Below, piece after piece: positions 35,416 through 46,887 of a stretch of DNA of 64,000 bases; the first letter of the stretch is position 1; every line of letters begins with the position of its first letter. The translations under genes were made by a program, and so were the position numbers. The notes under the pieces were generated by a model. The model saw only the letters and a list, made by a program, of their open reading frames with translations, searched no databases and was not told the origin of the DNA. The DNA is from Diphasiastrum complanatum (taxonomy: Eukaryota; Streptophyta; Lycopodiopsida; Lycopodiales; Lycopodiaceae), in the NCBI GenBank assembly GCA_029204225.1, contig CM055109.1, positions 1,190,673 through 1,254,672 on the forward strand, given 5' to 3'.

Positions 35416-35934
35416 TGTGAAAGATGTCAACTAGTTAAGTTGAGTTTATTCGGCAATTTTGAGGCCAATATGCAATTTCAACTTAAAGATAGACTTTATC
35501 ATGTTATTAAAGCCTGAGAATAATGAATTTTCTATTTTTAACAACTAGGTAAGTTGATAAGGTCACATTTAGACCTCCTCTTATTGGTTCATTTAAATAC
35601 ATTGAATCATGTATAATGATGAAATGAGAGAGAGAAGATAGAAGATGTGTCTCTCCATGAGTTTCCTCCTTTTATAATAAGTCCAAACCATATTTGGCCA
35701 CTTGGCTTTCCCTCCAAAATGTAAACCCTACTATTTTTGGGACTAGATTCAATGTACCCAAAGTTTAAATTTGAATCTCTCTCAAACTCAACTACTAACT
35801 TTCCCATACTTTCAAAAAGTGTTTGTTGAATGTATTTTAAACTAATATAACTTCAATCTCTAAGTCTAAAATGAGTTTTGGCCTCATGTTGACAATTTAC
35901 CAAAATATAACTAAACTTGTTGAAATCTCTCACC
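35416..35934. mobile_element. Two LTRs of one copia family meeting tail to tail
   Basis: The plus-strand LTR begins at 35416 (TGTGAAAGATGTCAACTAG) after purine tract GAAAAGGGAG. The minus-strand LTR begins at 35934 (GGTGAGAGATTTCAAC, with the initial T mutated) after AAGAGGGAG. Both match the LTR start at 51614 (TGTGAGAGATTTCAACTAG). The inner boundary between them is not resolved. Confidence 0.6.
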
Positions 35935-37560
35935 CTCCCTCTTCAACTAGTTTTGGCATAGTTTTAACCATACTACTTTGATCCAATTTTAGAATGATCT
36001 CCATCCTAAGTATAGATCTCCTTTCTAAGGTTCTAAATTATCTTTCATAATTGATATAGGGAATAGTATCCAAATTGGATGCTTCACTATTTCTTACAGA
36101 TTCTCCAAAACATGTGAGTAAAACAAAGTGAGTCGCTTCCACTTGATTACCTTTCTCTAGATCATCAAAGATATTAAAGATATGAATATCTTTAGAGCTG
36201 ACCCTCTGGAAATACTCCCTCTTAAACATATGATCTAGATCCAACAAGATCTCATCAATGCTTGATCTTGATCTTCCATAAAGGTTAGTGAAAACAATGT
36301 CATTGGTGGCACCATCATAAGTCAAAAGATAGATTCCAAACTTCCCATCCAACATGAAGTAGAGTAGGTGAAGAGGAGTATCAAACCTAATAAATCCAAT
36401 CTTCTTGAGTCCATAACAAACCTCAATAAGCTCACCAATGAGATCTCCCTTGCCTTGAAGAAATTGCCTCTCGATTTGCTCCATGTAGTCTTCTCCAACC
36501 AACCTTTTGCTATCTTGATCATGAGTGATCAATTCATAATCATAGAATCCTTTGAGTTCATGAACAGATGTGAGATTCATGTCTTGAATCTTTCCAAGAA
36601 CCAATCTTCCATTGCTCTTTCCTTCATAAGACTCCCTCTTAATGATTGCATTATAAGAAGCAGAAACCTCAAAAACATTAGAAGCCATGAAAAAAATGAT
36701 TAGTACCTTCAACATAAGGATTATTGAAGTACTCTTTACTCAATGTTTTATGAAATGACTCAAATAATAATGATTCTTTCTCAATGTCATTCACAATGAC
36801 ATCATTCAAAGTACATCCTACTTTGAAATCTTCACATACTTCTCTTCTTCTTAACTTGTGACTATCTCCCTCACCAAGTCTCTTGATAGAACCATTTGAT
36901 CTACTCTCTTTATGAAGACATGTGACTCCACTTGTTGCAAAATTGACTTTCTTGGACTCATCACAAAATAATATAAAAGAACCATCTCCTCAATGAATGC
37001 ACCTAGCAACATCTTTTTCCATATGATCAAAGAAATCATTAGCAACAATCTTTTTCAAGGAAGAAGCTTCACCTCCCTTGATGAAGTTAGCTCTTTCCTT
37101 ACCTTTTGCATGCTTGAAATTGCCATGAAGAACCATTGAAGAACCATCATTATCCTCATAACTAGCCAAGTTAGCACAAAGCTAAACATCTCCAAGAAGC
37201 ATATTAGATCTTGACCTAGATCTAGCATAAGAAAGCTTTTTAGACTTTGCATAAGATCCACCAATCTTATTGATGCTAAAAGGTAACTTTGCAAAGCTAA
37301 GACCAATCCCCTTTTTCATTCCATCCTTTTTGTTAGCCATAACAAAAGCATCAAACTTGAAAAGTCTACCTTGTCTATTGCCCCTAGCAACCAAGATTTC
37401 TTCCTTTGTAATGAAACAAGCATCACCACCAAACTCTACCATGTATCTTTCTCTATCATTTGACCAACACTTAGCAAATTCTTCTCTCTTCTCTATCTCA
37501 TTTCATGCTTATACATGGTTCTCTCGGGTTCTATTATCCATTGGTGCACTATACTTGTGA
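35935..37560 (-). pseudogene. RT-less copia derivative, copy 2
   Basis: Minus-strand start in the pre-integrase segment VEFGGDACFITKEEILVARG (about 37440-37330; compare VEFDGDACMIKRKDILIAKG at 47290). It then runs through sequence unlike integrase or RT and ends in VEATHFVLLTCFGES and NLDTIPYINYER, which match copy 3 at 50700-50750 and 51490-51520. It includes the 225-codon frame listed separately. Confidence 0.7.
36038..36715 (-). CDS. 225-residue open frame in RT-less copia derivative
   Basis: Uninterrupted frame with no recognised family. Middle part: FIRFDTPLHLLYFMLDGKFG, then IYLLTYDGATNDIVF. The last third contains VEATHFVLLTCFGES, shared with the linker of the copia family. A similar block occurs on the plus strand at 55990-56170 (KRES, then HLHLFYFMLEEDHIFYFIFYGG). 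The start methionine may not be used. Conservation between two copies suggests former coding function rather than chance. Confidence 0.4.
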   Translation of the reverse strand: MLKVLIIFFMASNVFEVSASYNAIIKRESYEGKSNGRLVLGKIQDMNLTSVHELKGFYDYELITHDQDSKRLVGEDYMEQIERQFLQGKGDLIGELIEVCYGLKKIGFIRFDTPLHLLYFMLDGKFGIYLLTYDGATNDIVFTNLYGRSRSSIDEILLDLDHMFKREYFQRVSSKDIHIFNIFDDLEKGNQVEATHFVLLTCFGESVRNSEASNLDTIPYINYER

Positions 37561-37862
37561 TTGCATGCAATTTTATGTGTAGAATGATCTATAATTGCTA
37601 TTTGTGTTAATGGATGTATTGTTAATGCTTAGTGTTAATGGATCTTAGTGTTAGACATGAATCTTATGCACATATCGGTGGTTGCATTGAAGCGTAAGTG
37701 GTGTTCATATAGTGAACGAGTGCAAAAGTACGTAGCTCTTTAGTAACCAATATGCCACTTCTTATTCAATTTGATTAACTAATTTCATCCAATAGGAAAA
37801 TTACAAATGTACATTTCCTAGGTGGCATCCTTGTCACTCGACTTTGCTCCAATAAGAAGCAG

Positions 37863-39062
37863 TGTTGTAAAGCTACCTTTATAAGCTTTACTTCCGGCGC
37901 CACTGGCGCCAGCATTGTCCCCGGTGCCAGCAGCGTCCCTGCTGCTCCCGGCGCCACTGTGACCAGAATCCAGCCGGCGCCAAGTTCCTATGGCTGAAAA
38001 TCTTTGATCGGTTCTAACGAAGTCCAAAGAGCTCAGATCGATGTGCAATCACCTCACACGGTCTAGGCATAATTAAAGGAAACCTGGAAATCAATAAAAT
38101 CTAGAGAGAGAAAATGACTTTCTAGAGAGAGAAAAACGTGCTTTACCAGCCTGGATAGAGTGCTTGGTATGAGGGGGGGTGCCGAATCCCACCAATACTA
38201 TAGGGGAGTGCGGGTTGCGACTCAGGGCGAGCTCCAACCAAGTCTCAGCCTCCCTTGCTAGAATGTTGTCATGGCTCTCGCCTTGGCATGCTAGCACCCC
38301 AGAGACTAGAGTCGGTCATACACTTGAAATGTAACCTTCTCAGATTTATCAATAAAATGGGATTTTTCTCAAACTAACTCTGATTACCTTTTGGGTTTCA
38401 GTGTTCGGTAAAAGCGCCAGTTGTAAGGCCGCCTCACAATTTTTAAGTTGGCACATAGCTGAGGGTCGTATCCCGGGATACCAGCGGTATGTTGTCGGGA
38501 CCATTCGGTTCGTGGCGCCAGCGGTATGCTGTTGGGACCATTTGGTCCAGGAACTGGTTGTCTTCATATCTGTCGTGGCTTGTGGTTATGAGTGTTCCTT
38601 GCATGAACGTGAATGGGTTAAGCTCTTGGGGAACGGGCTCTAACCTGTCGGCTGAGTTGGATGGCTTGCTTGGGTGGAAGTTACCTGTTTATGGCTGTCC
38701 AGTCTGGCGTGGCGCCAGGTTGGCTTCCAGCGCTCGTGACGAAGCTTTCAATTGGTTAAGTCTGATGTAAGTCAGACCGCTTGCTTGGAATGGATGTTAC
38801 TCGTTTGTAACGAAGCTTCGAGTTGGTTAAGTTTGATGTATGTCGGGCGGCTTGCTTGGAGGGAAGTCACCCACATCGAGACCCCCGATCTGGCATGGCG
38901 TCCGGTTGGATCTCAATGTTGGTTTCTGAACTTCCAGTTGGTTAAGTCTGATCGTTGTTGGCGAGTTGGCTGCTTGTATGTCAAGTGGGTTTGGACGGCA
39001 AGAGTTGAAGGCTGGGAAGCTAAGTCGTGGTTCCCGGCTCCCTTTGGGATGTCTGCGCTACA
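37863..39062 (-). mobile_element. Solo LTR, 1.2 kb, of the GGCGCC-rich family
   Basis: On the minus strand it begins TGTAGCGCAGACATCC (39062) and ends GGTAGCTTTACAACA (37863), the same ends as the LTR at 48025-49211. The flanks AGCAA (39063-39067) and AGCAG (37858-37862) are a 4-of-5 target duplication. No internal sequence is attached, so this is a solo LTR left by recombination. Near its 3' end it carries a cluster of GGCGCC palindromes. Confidence 0.85.
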
Positions 39063-39334
39063 AGCAAGCATATGGAAGGTTGCAACGTTTGCTTGAGGCA
39101 TAATAAATGAGTCTTCTAGAATGTTCTTCTCTAAGGGCTAGCCTTCTTATTAAGGTTCATGTCATTTCATAACTGCCTTTTGGGTTATAGTCCTTCCTTC
39201 AGTCACATCTATTTTAGGCCTCTTTATCTTCGATATATCTTTGAATAACTTGTCATTGTCGGGATCATTAGATATTTCTTCATATTCGGTGGTTATCTTC
39301 ATCAGTTGAGTAGGTTGATTGGCGTTTTACTAAT

Positions 39335-39990
39335 TCAAGAAAAACATGCATGTAATAGGGTATTACAGCCTCCATGAGATGTAGTAGATGCAGCTCCTCT
39401 TGATAAAAGCCTAAACTCCTCATTCACCAAATTCTTTTGCAAATCCACCCTTGGCAAAGTCTTTTGGATAGCAAAAATTTGAACAAGATTAGTATGATCA
39501 TCCAACAAGCCATTAAGAACGACTTGCACAAGTTCTACTTCCTTAATGCTTTCCATTGATACATGCTAACTCATCATTGAATGCCTTAACCCTCAAAACA
39601 AAAGCATGAGCACCTTCATCCTTCTTTTGAATACAAGAAAAGATTTGTCTTCTTAGAGTTAGCACTCTAGATGTAGACTTATATTCATAAAGCTTCTTCA
39701 AAGAATCCCAAGTCTCCTTTGATGTTGTGCACTTACCAACTTCCTTGAGAAGTTCATTAGTCAGGTTCATCTCATGTAGAGATTTCTTAGCCCTATTGTC
39801 ATACCTCAAGTTATCTTGCGGTGCCAAAGGTCTCTCATCCACACCTACAATAATATCCATCAACTCATTCATCTCTAGAAAGGATTCCATCTTTGCCTTC
39901 TAAGTAGAGTAGTTGATTGAGGTAAGCCTATCACTGCCTTCCAACGTGATGATGATCCCCACTCAAGAATGCATTTGTAATGTCCAATTG
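39335..39990 (-). pseudogene. copia gag
   Basis: Minus-strand reading: LEGSDRLTSINYST (stop) KAKMESFLEMNELMDIIVG, then ETWDSLKKLYEYKSTSRVLT, LRRQIFSCIQKKDEG and, after a frameshift near 39550, VVLNGLLDDHTNLVQIF. It is the UBN2-type capsid of the same family as 43860-44400. Its 5' end is fused directly to an RT fragment at about 39990. Confidence 0.88.
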
Positions 39991-39999
39991 CCATAGATC

Positions 40000-40990
40000 C
40001 TATCCAAAAACTGTAGCAAGTGAAATAATGACTCGAATGCTTACCATCTTTACCACGGGTGCAAAGGTCTCATCATAGTCAATACCATGTTCTTGTGCAT
40101 ATCCTTTTGCCACCAACTTTGTCTTGTACTTGTTGATTGATCCATCTTGGTTTGTCTTCACTTTGAAGATCCATTTGCATCCAGTAGCCTTCTTGTCCTT
40201 TGGAAGTTCAACCAATCTCCATGTTTCATTCTTCATAAGAGCGTGATACTCAGGATCCATTGCTTGGATCCGCTCCTCTTTGATCCTTGCTTCATCTACA
40301 CACGTAGATTCGTCAAAAGAGGATAAGAAAGCATAAATTGTATCACCAACAACTTGCTGACCTTTTTCATCATAAGTGAGCCTCAAAGGTTGTTGCTTTG
40401 TCCTCCTTGGCTTTTGATTTGAAGTAGCCCCTTCAACATCAACATCCAAAGTAGCATCAATCTCATCATCAACATCAAGAATGTTAGATCCAATGTCCAC
40501 ACCACCACTTGAAGAAGCTTTTGAAAAACTTCCTTCATAAAAAATGACATCTCTTTCAATGACCACTTTCATTGTTGAAGGAATGTAAACTTTGTAAGCC
40601 TTGCTTACCTCACTATAGCCAACAAACACACCTTTCTTTGAAGATGTATCCTCTTTGGTTCTATCATCAAGAGTGATGTTGATATAGCAAATACATCCAA
40701 AAGTTGACACTTGGCCTTCTACCAAACAATACTTCAAAAGGGTGGGTTTTTCCATCCAATATTGCACTCGGCCACCTATTGCATAGAAAATTAGCACACA
40801 ACAAAGCTTGATACCAAAAATAATTAGGAAGATTAGCACCTAACCTCATGGCTTTGGCACCTTCACACAAAGTTTTATTCTTCCTCTCGGCCACTCCATT
40901 TTGTTGTGGTGTCTTTGGGCTTGTGTACTCTCTTTTGATCCAATGCTCATCACAAAAAGCCTTGAACTTGGTAGAAATATATTCTTTTGA
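40000..40990 (-). pseudogene. copia integrase end, linker and RT start
   Basis: Minus-strand: EYISTKFKAFCDEHWIKREY, TPQQNGVAERKNKTLCEGAK (third integrase acid E present), NFLCNRWPSAILDGKTHPFE; then the integrase C-terminal block KKGVFVGYSEVSKAYKVYIP, a variable acidic linker, and RT N-terminus MKNETWRLVELPKDKKATG, CKWIFKVKTNQDGSINKYKT, YDETFAPVVKMVSIRVIISL, ending QLDITNAFLSGD. RT is cut off before its YVDD. Confidence 0.9.
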
Positions 40991-41252
40991 ATGAGTGCTT
41001 TCTGTTGTTGAGGACAGATTGTCGGACTACATTTGGATGGTGCTGAGACATTTTTATGTTTCTCTACTTTGGTTTATCTGATGCAACAGACCTTGTTTGA
41101 CTGACAAACTTTATTAGGTGCATAGACCAATAGATCGGTCTGGCTAATAAGTCAGATACACTAATAAGCAATGCAATATGTTCGATATGAGATTAGTTGG
41201 CATCAATATCTTTCGCTTTTGTATGTTTGAAACCACATCCTAACTGGTGATA

Positions 41253-41475
41253 CTAGTCGCCGATACTTTTAAATGTCCGTTGACAACCAGCTTTTAATCT
41301 AAGAACAATAAATGAGTTAAAAACATCTAAAATCACAATATAAAGCAGTCTCTTTGGAAAACCGATATCAGTAAGTCCAAGTGCATGCGCTATATCTTTC
41401 ATCATAATATTGACGCTTGACCCGGAGTCAATTGGTACTTTTTCAATTAAACACCCTGAGATAGAGACGTCAATC
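41253..41475 (-). pseudogene. Retropepsin-like fragment (Ty3 type)
   Basis: About 73 codons without a start: VDVSISGCLIEKVPIDSGSS, then VNIMMKDIAHALGL. The DSGSSVNIM loop is the aspartic-protease active site of plant Ty3 elements, unlike copia (DSGATxHM). It is isolated next to a copia RNase H end. Confidence 0.55.
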
Positions 41476-41487
41476 TAATGAAATTTA

Positions 41488-43800
41488 TCATTGATTTCCC
41501 TCAATGATAAAATTACATTCTTCTATTCTTAATAGAGTACGAAACTTCTCAAATTTACATCTACCTAATGACTTAGTAAAAATATCTTCCATTTGATCTT
41601 CAGATTTACAAAAAACAAGATCAATGGCTCCATCAAGAATTTTCTCTCGAACAAAGTGATAGTGTATTTTGATGTGCTTGGTTCGAACATGTAAAACTGG
41701 ATTTTTGGCAAGGTGAATGCAACTTTGATTATCGCAAGATATAGTAGTCGCATCCACCTGTGGTTGACCTAAATTCACAAGCAATCTGCGTAACCATACC
41801 GCTTCTTGTGTAGCATTGCTGAGTGCTCGATATTCAGCTTCCGTCGATGACAAGGCTACTGTAGGTTGCTTTTTGCTGCTCCATGAAATTGCAGCTGTAC
41901 CATAACTGAATGTATGACCATTGGTAGATCTTCTGTCATCAATATTACCTGCCCAATTGGCATCTGTATAACCTACCAACATTGGCGCTTCAGGTTGATC
42001 ATACTTCAAACCAAAGTTCAATGTCCCTCGAATGTATCTGAGAATATGTTTAGCAGACTTCCAGTGTGCTTGACTAGAATCTTGTATAAATTGACTAACA
42101 ACACCAACAGCATAAGAAATATCAAGTCGTGTGTGTGTCAAATCAATTAAACTACCCACCAGCTGTCTATACTAATAAGCATCCACTTTTTCAGATTCAT
42201 CATATGCGGTAAGCTTCATGTTGACATCCATAGGTGTACTCAAAGGCTTACAATCCTGCATATTGAACTTATAAAGCAAATCTCGTGCATATTTGCTTTG
42301 TGTAAGAAAGACCATGTCTTCCTTTTGCCATACTTCAATGCCAAGAAAATAGTGCATCAATCCTAGATCAATCATGTCAAAAGCATTGGAAAGATCTGAT
42401 TTTATTTCATCAATTAAGCTCTCATTACTTCCTGTAATAATCAAATCATCCACGTACAACACAATGAACACTATATCTGAACCTTGTTTTAGAATGTAAA
42501 GATTAGGATCAACATCACTCTTTACCATTCCCCTTTGCTTGAAGTGTTCATCAATGCAAGAGTATCATGCCCGTGGTGCTTGCTTCAATCCATAAATGGC
42601 TTTGTTGAGCTTCAAATGAGATGCTCTCTCCCTGGCTCAACAAATCCTTGAGGTTGTACTAAGTACACCTCTTCATCCAGCACTCCATTAAGAAAAGTAG
42701 ATTTAACGTCCATTTGCTGGATCTTCCAACCATAGAAAGTAGAAATAGCAATGATAGAACATATAGTTACTATCTTAGCTACTGGTGCGAAGGTTTTCTC
42801 AGAATCAATAACTTCATGCTGCTCAAATCCTCTCGCAACCAACCGTGCTTTGTACTTGTTGAGCTGCCCATCAGTTCCATATTTGATCTTGTATATCCAT
42901 TTGCAAGTGATAGGCGTCTTACCATCAGGTAGCTCAACCAAGTTCCATGTCCTATTTTTCGATATAAATTCCATTTCTATTTCCATAGCTTCATGTCACT
43001 CCTTGTGCTCCTTTGCTTTATCAAAAGTTTTTGGTTCTTGAGCCTTGAGCACAGGATCCATTAGGGCTAGATTTATCTCTAATCTTGTAGGAGGTTTTAG
43101 AGTTCTACTTGATCTTCTAAGCTCTCCATGCTCACTTATTCGGGAGTATCTCCCTTATTAGCATCACTTGTTACTGACAAGTACCACTTATGCACTCTCC
43201 TAGGAATCTCATTATTAACCCTGTCTTTTTCCATTGGCTCTTCCATATTGACACCAACTTCTTCCTTCACTTGCACTTTAGCTTTATCATCAAAGGGATC
43301 AATTGTCAATTTTATTTGGTCACTTTTACCCATCTCATCAAAAGTAGCATCTCTAAAAATCATGATTTTTTGTGCATCTATCATACATCTTGTATGCCTT
43401 GGCTCTTTCATCATATCCAAGGAAAATACATTTAATAGCTTTTTATCTAGCTTCTTTCGTTTTTCATCAGGTACATGAGCGTAAGCATCACAACCGAATA
43501 CTCGTAAATGAGAAACATTAGGTTTCTTTCCAGTAAAAGCTTCGTAAGGTGTCTTACCCTCCACGGACTTTGTAGGACACCAATTCAAGATACGAGTAGT
43601 TGTGTTGCATGCTTCTGCCTAAAAAGTATTTGGCAAACCCTTGATCTTAAGCATTTCCCTAGCCATCTCTACAATGGATCTGTTTTTTCGTTCTACAACT
43701 CTGTTCTGTTGTGGTGAATAGGGTGTAGTGGTTTGTCTCTTGATCCCCTGATCCTTGTAAAAATTTATAAACTCTGTTGAAATTCTTCAAAAGAGTTATT
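41488..43800 (-). pseudogene. copia pol: integrase second half, RT, RNase H
   Basis: Minus-strand order: integrase 43790-43480 (YSPQQNR, ERKNRSIVEMAREML, TPYEAFTGKKPNVSHLRVFG); linker to 43136; RT 42986-42172 with CKWIYKIKYGTDGQLNKYKA, FAPVAKIVT, QQMDVKSTFLNG, IVLYVDDLIITGSN (catalytic YVDD intact), MHYFLGIEVWQ and QSKYARDLLYKFNM; and RNase H 42159-41488 with DANWAGNIDDRRSTNG, ISWSSKKQPTVALSSTEAEY, SCDNQSCIHLAKN and VRTKHIKIHYHFVREKI. Several frame breaks separate the pieces. Only the integrase N-terminus and gag are absent. It is the least damaged copia polymerase here. Confidence 0.93.
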
Positions 43801-43849
43801 TGTGCATTGGAACAGGTTGAAAGAGAGGATCAGGTCATTGCTACATGGC

Positions 43850-44577
43850 TACATCAAGTGGATACATGTTGGAAGGCAATGATAGGCTTACCTCAAGTAA
43901 CTATTCATTGTGGAAAGTGAGGATGGAATCACTTCTTGAGATGAATGATGTTTTGGATATTGTTGTAGGTTTGTAAGAGAGGCCAGCAACACAACAAGAT
44001 CAAGTGAGGTATGACAAGAGGGCCAAAAGAGCTCTACATATGATAAAGATGAATGTTATCAATGAACTTCTCAAGGAAGTTGGTAAGTGTACTTCATCAA
44101 GTGAGGCTTGCGAAGTTTTGAAGAAGCTTTATGAGTCCAAGTCTACTTCTAGAGTGTTGACTCTAAGAAAGAAAATCTTTTCTTGTTTGCAAAAGAGTGA
44201 AGAGAGTCCAAATATTTTTGTTTTGAGAGCGAAAGCTTTGAATGATGAGTTAGCTTGCATTGATGAGAGCATTAAGGAAGGAGAGCTTGTTCAAGTTATT
44301 CTTAATGGATTGTTGGATGCTCATTCTAACATTGTTTTTTTTTATTCAAAAAAATTTGCCAAGTTTGATGGATCTTCAAAAGATCCTGATCAATGAGAAA
44401 TATAGGCTTCAAGCAAGAGGTGGGTCTTCATCAACATCTCAAGTTGGAGAGGAGGCTATGTTCATCAAGAGAAAATTCAAGGGCAAAAGCAAAGGCAAGT
44501 GGTCTAAGGGCAAGATCAAGGGGAGACTCCTTCAAATGTAGTTCAAAGCTCAAGTGCTTCTATTGTGGCATCAAAGG
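43850..44577 (+). pseudogene. copia gag with zinc knuckle split by a nested element
   Basis: Reading: MLEGNDRLTSSNYSLWKVRM, ESLLEMNDVLDIVVG (stop), MNVINELLKEVGKC, ACEVLKKLYESKSTSRVLTL, ELVQVILNGLLDAH, a basic segment, and the first half of a CCHC knuckle (CFYCGIK) ending at 44577. The second half (GHFASEC) resumes at 46891 after the nested element. Rejoining across the AAAGG duplication gives a C-x2-C-x4-H-x4-C knuckle. Confidence 0.9.
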
Positions 44578-45056
44578 TGTTATGGCCATATTCGGTTAAG
44601 GACCTGGAATAGTCCTAATATGGTACACCGGCCCTCCAGTATTCGAGATTGTTGGTCACGCCCTGATTTAATTTCATGTCAAGGCCAGTTTATGACAAAT
44701 AACCTTGAGAGGACCCAGACACTCTAATTGAGACATATGGAGTATTGCATGTTTGTGTGACAGATATAGGCAGAAGGACTGCATGAAGAGATTTGGCCTA
44801 TTTATAATTGACCTGCATGGGGGTTGCATGGTTTCATGCACAGGACTCTACTCTCTATATAATGAGGTAGGGATTCTCCCGTCGACATATTGGGTTTAGG
44901 TTATCAGCTTCTCTCTTCTCCTCTTGCTTCACATGGCATGGCTTGGGGGCTAGATCCAGGTTTGATCTAGGATTGGTTGGGTGGTTTGGCTCCATTGTCT
45001 CTCTTATTGTGTTCTCCTATCCTCATCTTAGGGGGTTATCCCTTATGGTCTTTACA
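44578..45056 (+). repeat. 5' LTR of the AAAGG-flanked element
   Basis: 479 bp, TG...CA ends. A TATATAAT box at about 44856 is suitable for a U3 promoter. The first ~150 bases recur inverted at 46675-46825. Confidence 0.85.
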
Positions 45057-46674
45057 TTGGTATCAGATCCCGGCTAAGATGCGGTCTTGGATAGGTTGGA
45101 GGCAAGCTCTACATCGGATTGGAAGCACATGGAGTTATGTCTCGGATTGGTGTGCGGAACTCTCAAGAGGAAAATCGAGTTTTTGATTCTCTAATTTTGG
45201 TTTGAAGCATATTGGCAAGAGGAGTGGTAGAGTGCACTTCCACCGGGTTATCTTTTTGTTAATATTGCCTCTAATTGGAGTGATTCATTTTTTATTTGTT
45301 TTTTGTAGAACCTTGAGAGGATTTCTATTGATGTAGTATGATTTGTGTAATGAATCCAGTGGCTTGTTTCCCATGTCATTAAAGATTAATAACAAGCAGA
45401 ACTAGTTATGTTTGTTGATAGATTGGGTGTGTTCAATTTATCATATTAAACAAACTATTAGAAACTAGTAACCATGATTTTGCTATTTGCATGTTGAGAA
45501 AATTAATCCTCCAATATTGTTGTATGCCATGGATTGTTGATGGGAACTCCTGTTATACAACTCTTTAATGGTATGTTGTTTAAGCAGAGGCTTGCTAAAC
45601 CTCATCTGTATGTTTTTTTGTTCTCTGAAAAATAATTGACAATTCTACTTTCTGATTGGTTTAAACTTTTTGATGGAAAGTAGCATTGTTTGTGAATGAT
45701 TGGAATAGGGAGCATGCAGATCCCATTGGGTAGCAGAGGAGAATGTAACCCTGTATCCAAAAATCGTGTTCTGCTGTCTATGTGAAAGTGGAAAGATTAG
45801 AGTTAACCTCATTAACTCTATATCATTTTGTATTTCAGTTCACAGACGTAGCAAAGGACAATAGATTTTGTCTTAACAACTATTGAACTGATAGGCAGTT
45901 GTTTTTCCTTGCTTGCTGAGGGTTGGAAGACAACCTTGTGACTGTTTCGGATCACTCTTGCTTTCCATATGTGTATTTTCTCGTTTGGAAGACCTATGGA
46001 GCAAAGTGTAGAAACCAGTAAGGAAGGATCTTCATCTAGATGTTTTGCATGAAAGAGTGCAATCTTGTTACCTTTCTATTGAGCATAGAATAGTACTTAA
46101 TGGGGATGATGTAAGATCATTTAGCGTTGCCATCCATTGCTCCTTGGAATCAGATTTGGTATTTACAGCAGAGGGCGCAGCTGAATGATTGGAAAGCATT
46201 TTTGGAACCCTGTTTGGTAGTTGTTTCAGCGAGTGGCTGTTTGATCTGATGTTCTAGAACGGTGGTCGTTTGATGGATCATCCTTTTGCTTGATTGTGAA
46301 GACGCGTTGATGAAGGGGCTATAGCATTTCTCCTTAACATCACAGGTGGGTCTGGCGGCTGTAGCATGCATGAGGAGGAAGAGAGCAGAAGCAGTATGAT
46401 GGCCGTGGGATACGCATTGTGCCCTATTGCTCATTTTTTTCTAATGTGAAAAAAAAAAACCTTTTTAGGGCTTACATTGCTTTGTTTAAGGTTATGCATG
46501 TGGTGAGATTGGCTTGTTTTTGCATATGCGGGGGACCATGTGTCGATTTTCTGTCATTTGGCTACTCTTCTGGCAATTGCATGAAAAACAACTAAATCTA
46601 ACAATGTGTAACAAGGGGTGAAACCGATTGCATGTTAGAGAATTGACCCTTCCAGTGGTTGCATGATTGATTAT

Positions 46675-46841
46675 CAATGAGTGTCTGGGTCCTCTCAAGG
46701 TTATTAGTCATAAACCGGCCTTGACATGGAATTAAATCCTGGCGTGACCAACAATCTTGAATATTGGAGGGCCGGTGTACCATATTAGGACTATTCCAGG
46801 TCCTTAACCGAATATGGCCATAACATTCTTCCCTCCTTAAA
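46675..46841 (-). repeat. Inverted copy of LTR start plus polypurine tract
   Basis: On the minus strand TTTAAGGAGGGAAGAA (46841-46826) leads into TGTTATGGCCATATTCGG (from 46825), and homology to 44578 onward continues to about the GACACTC block near 46680. This is the PPT/U3 junction of the 3' LTR, flipped relative to the rest of the element. Confidence 0.85.
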
Positions 46842-46887
46842 TTGCTCCTATCCTCATCTTAGGGGGTTATCTCTTATGGTCCTTACA

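Larger units (their letters stand above)
44578..46887 (+). mobile_element. Nested non-coding LTR element, 2,310 bp, target duplication AAAGG
   Basis: AAAGG at 44573-44577 and 46888-46892 brackets the element. The left LTR (44578-45056) begins TGTTATGGCC and ends CTTTACA, followed by TTGGTATCAGATCCC (primer-binding site). The right end carries only the last 43 bp of the LTR in direct orientation (CTCCTATCCTCATCTTAGGG to CTTACA). The LTR start and purine tract sit inverted just before it (46825 down to about 46675, tract at 46826-46841). The interior (45057-46670) has no recognisable coding block, so it is non-autonomous. Confidence 0.9.

Noticed and set aside
38401-39096. Overlapping frames in the 1.2 kb LTR as coding sequence
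   Set aside because: The same DNA recurs as an LTR at 48025-49211 with indels that shift frame. It is non-coding.
44578-46887. DNA transposon with about 150-bp terminal inverted repeats
   Set aside because: The outer ends are TG...CA with a 5-bp duplication, a tRNA-Met primer site follows the left repeat, and a purine tract sits at the inverted right copy. This is an LTR element with a rearranged 3' LTR.
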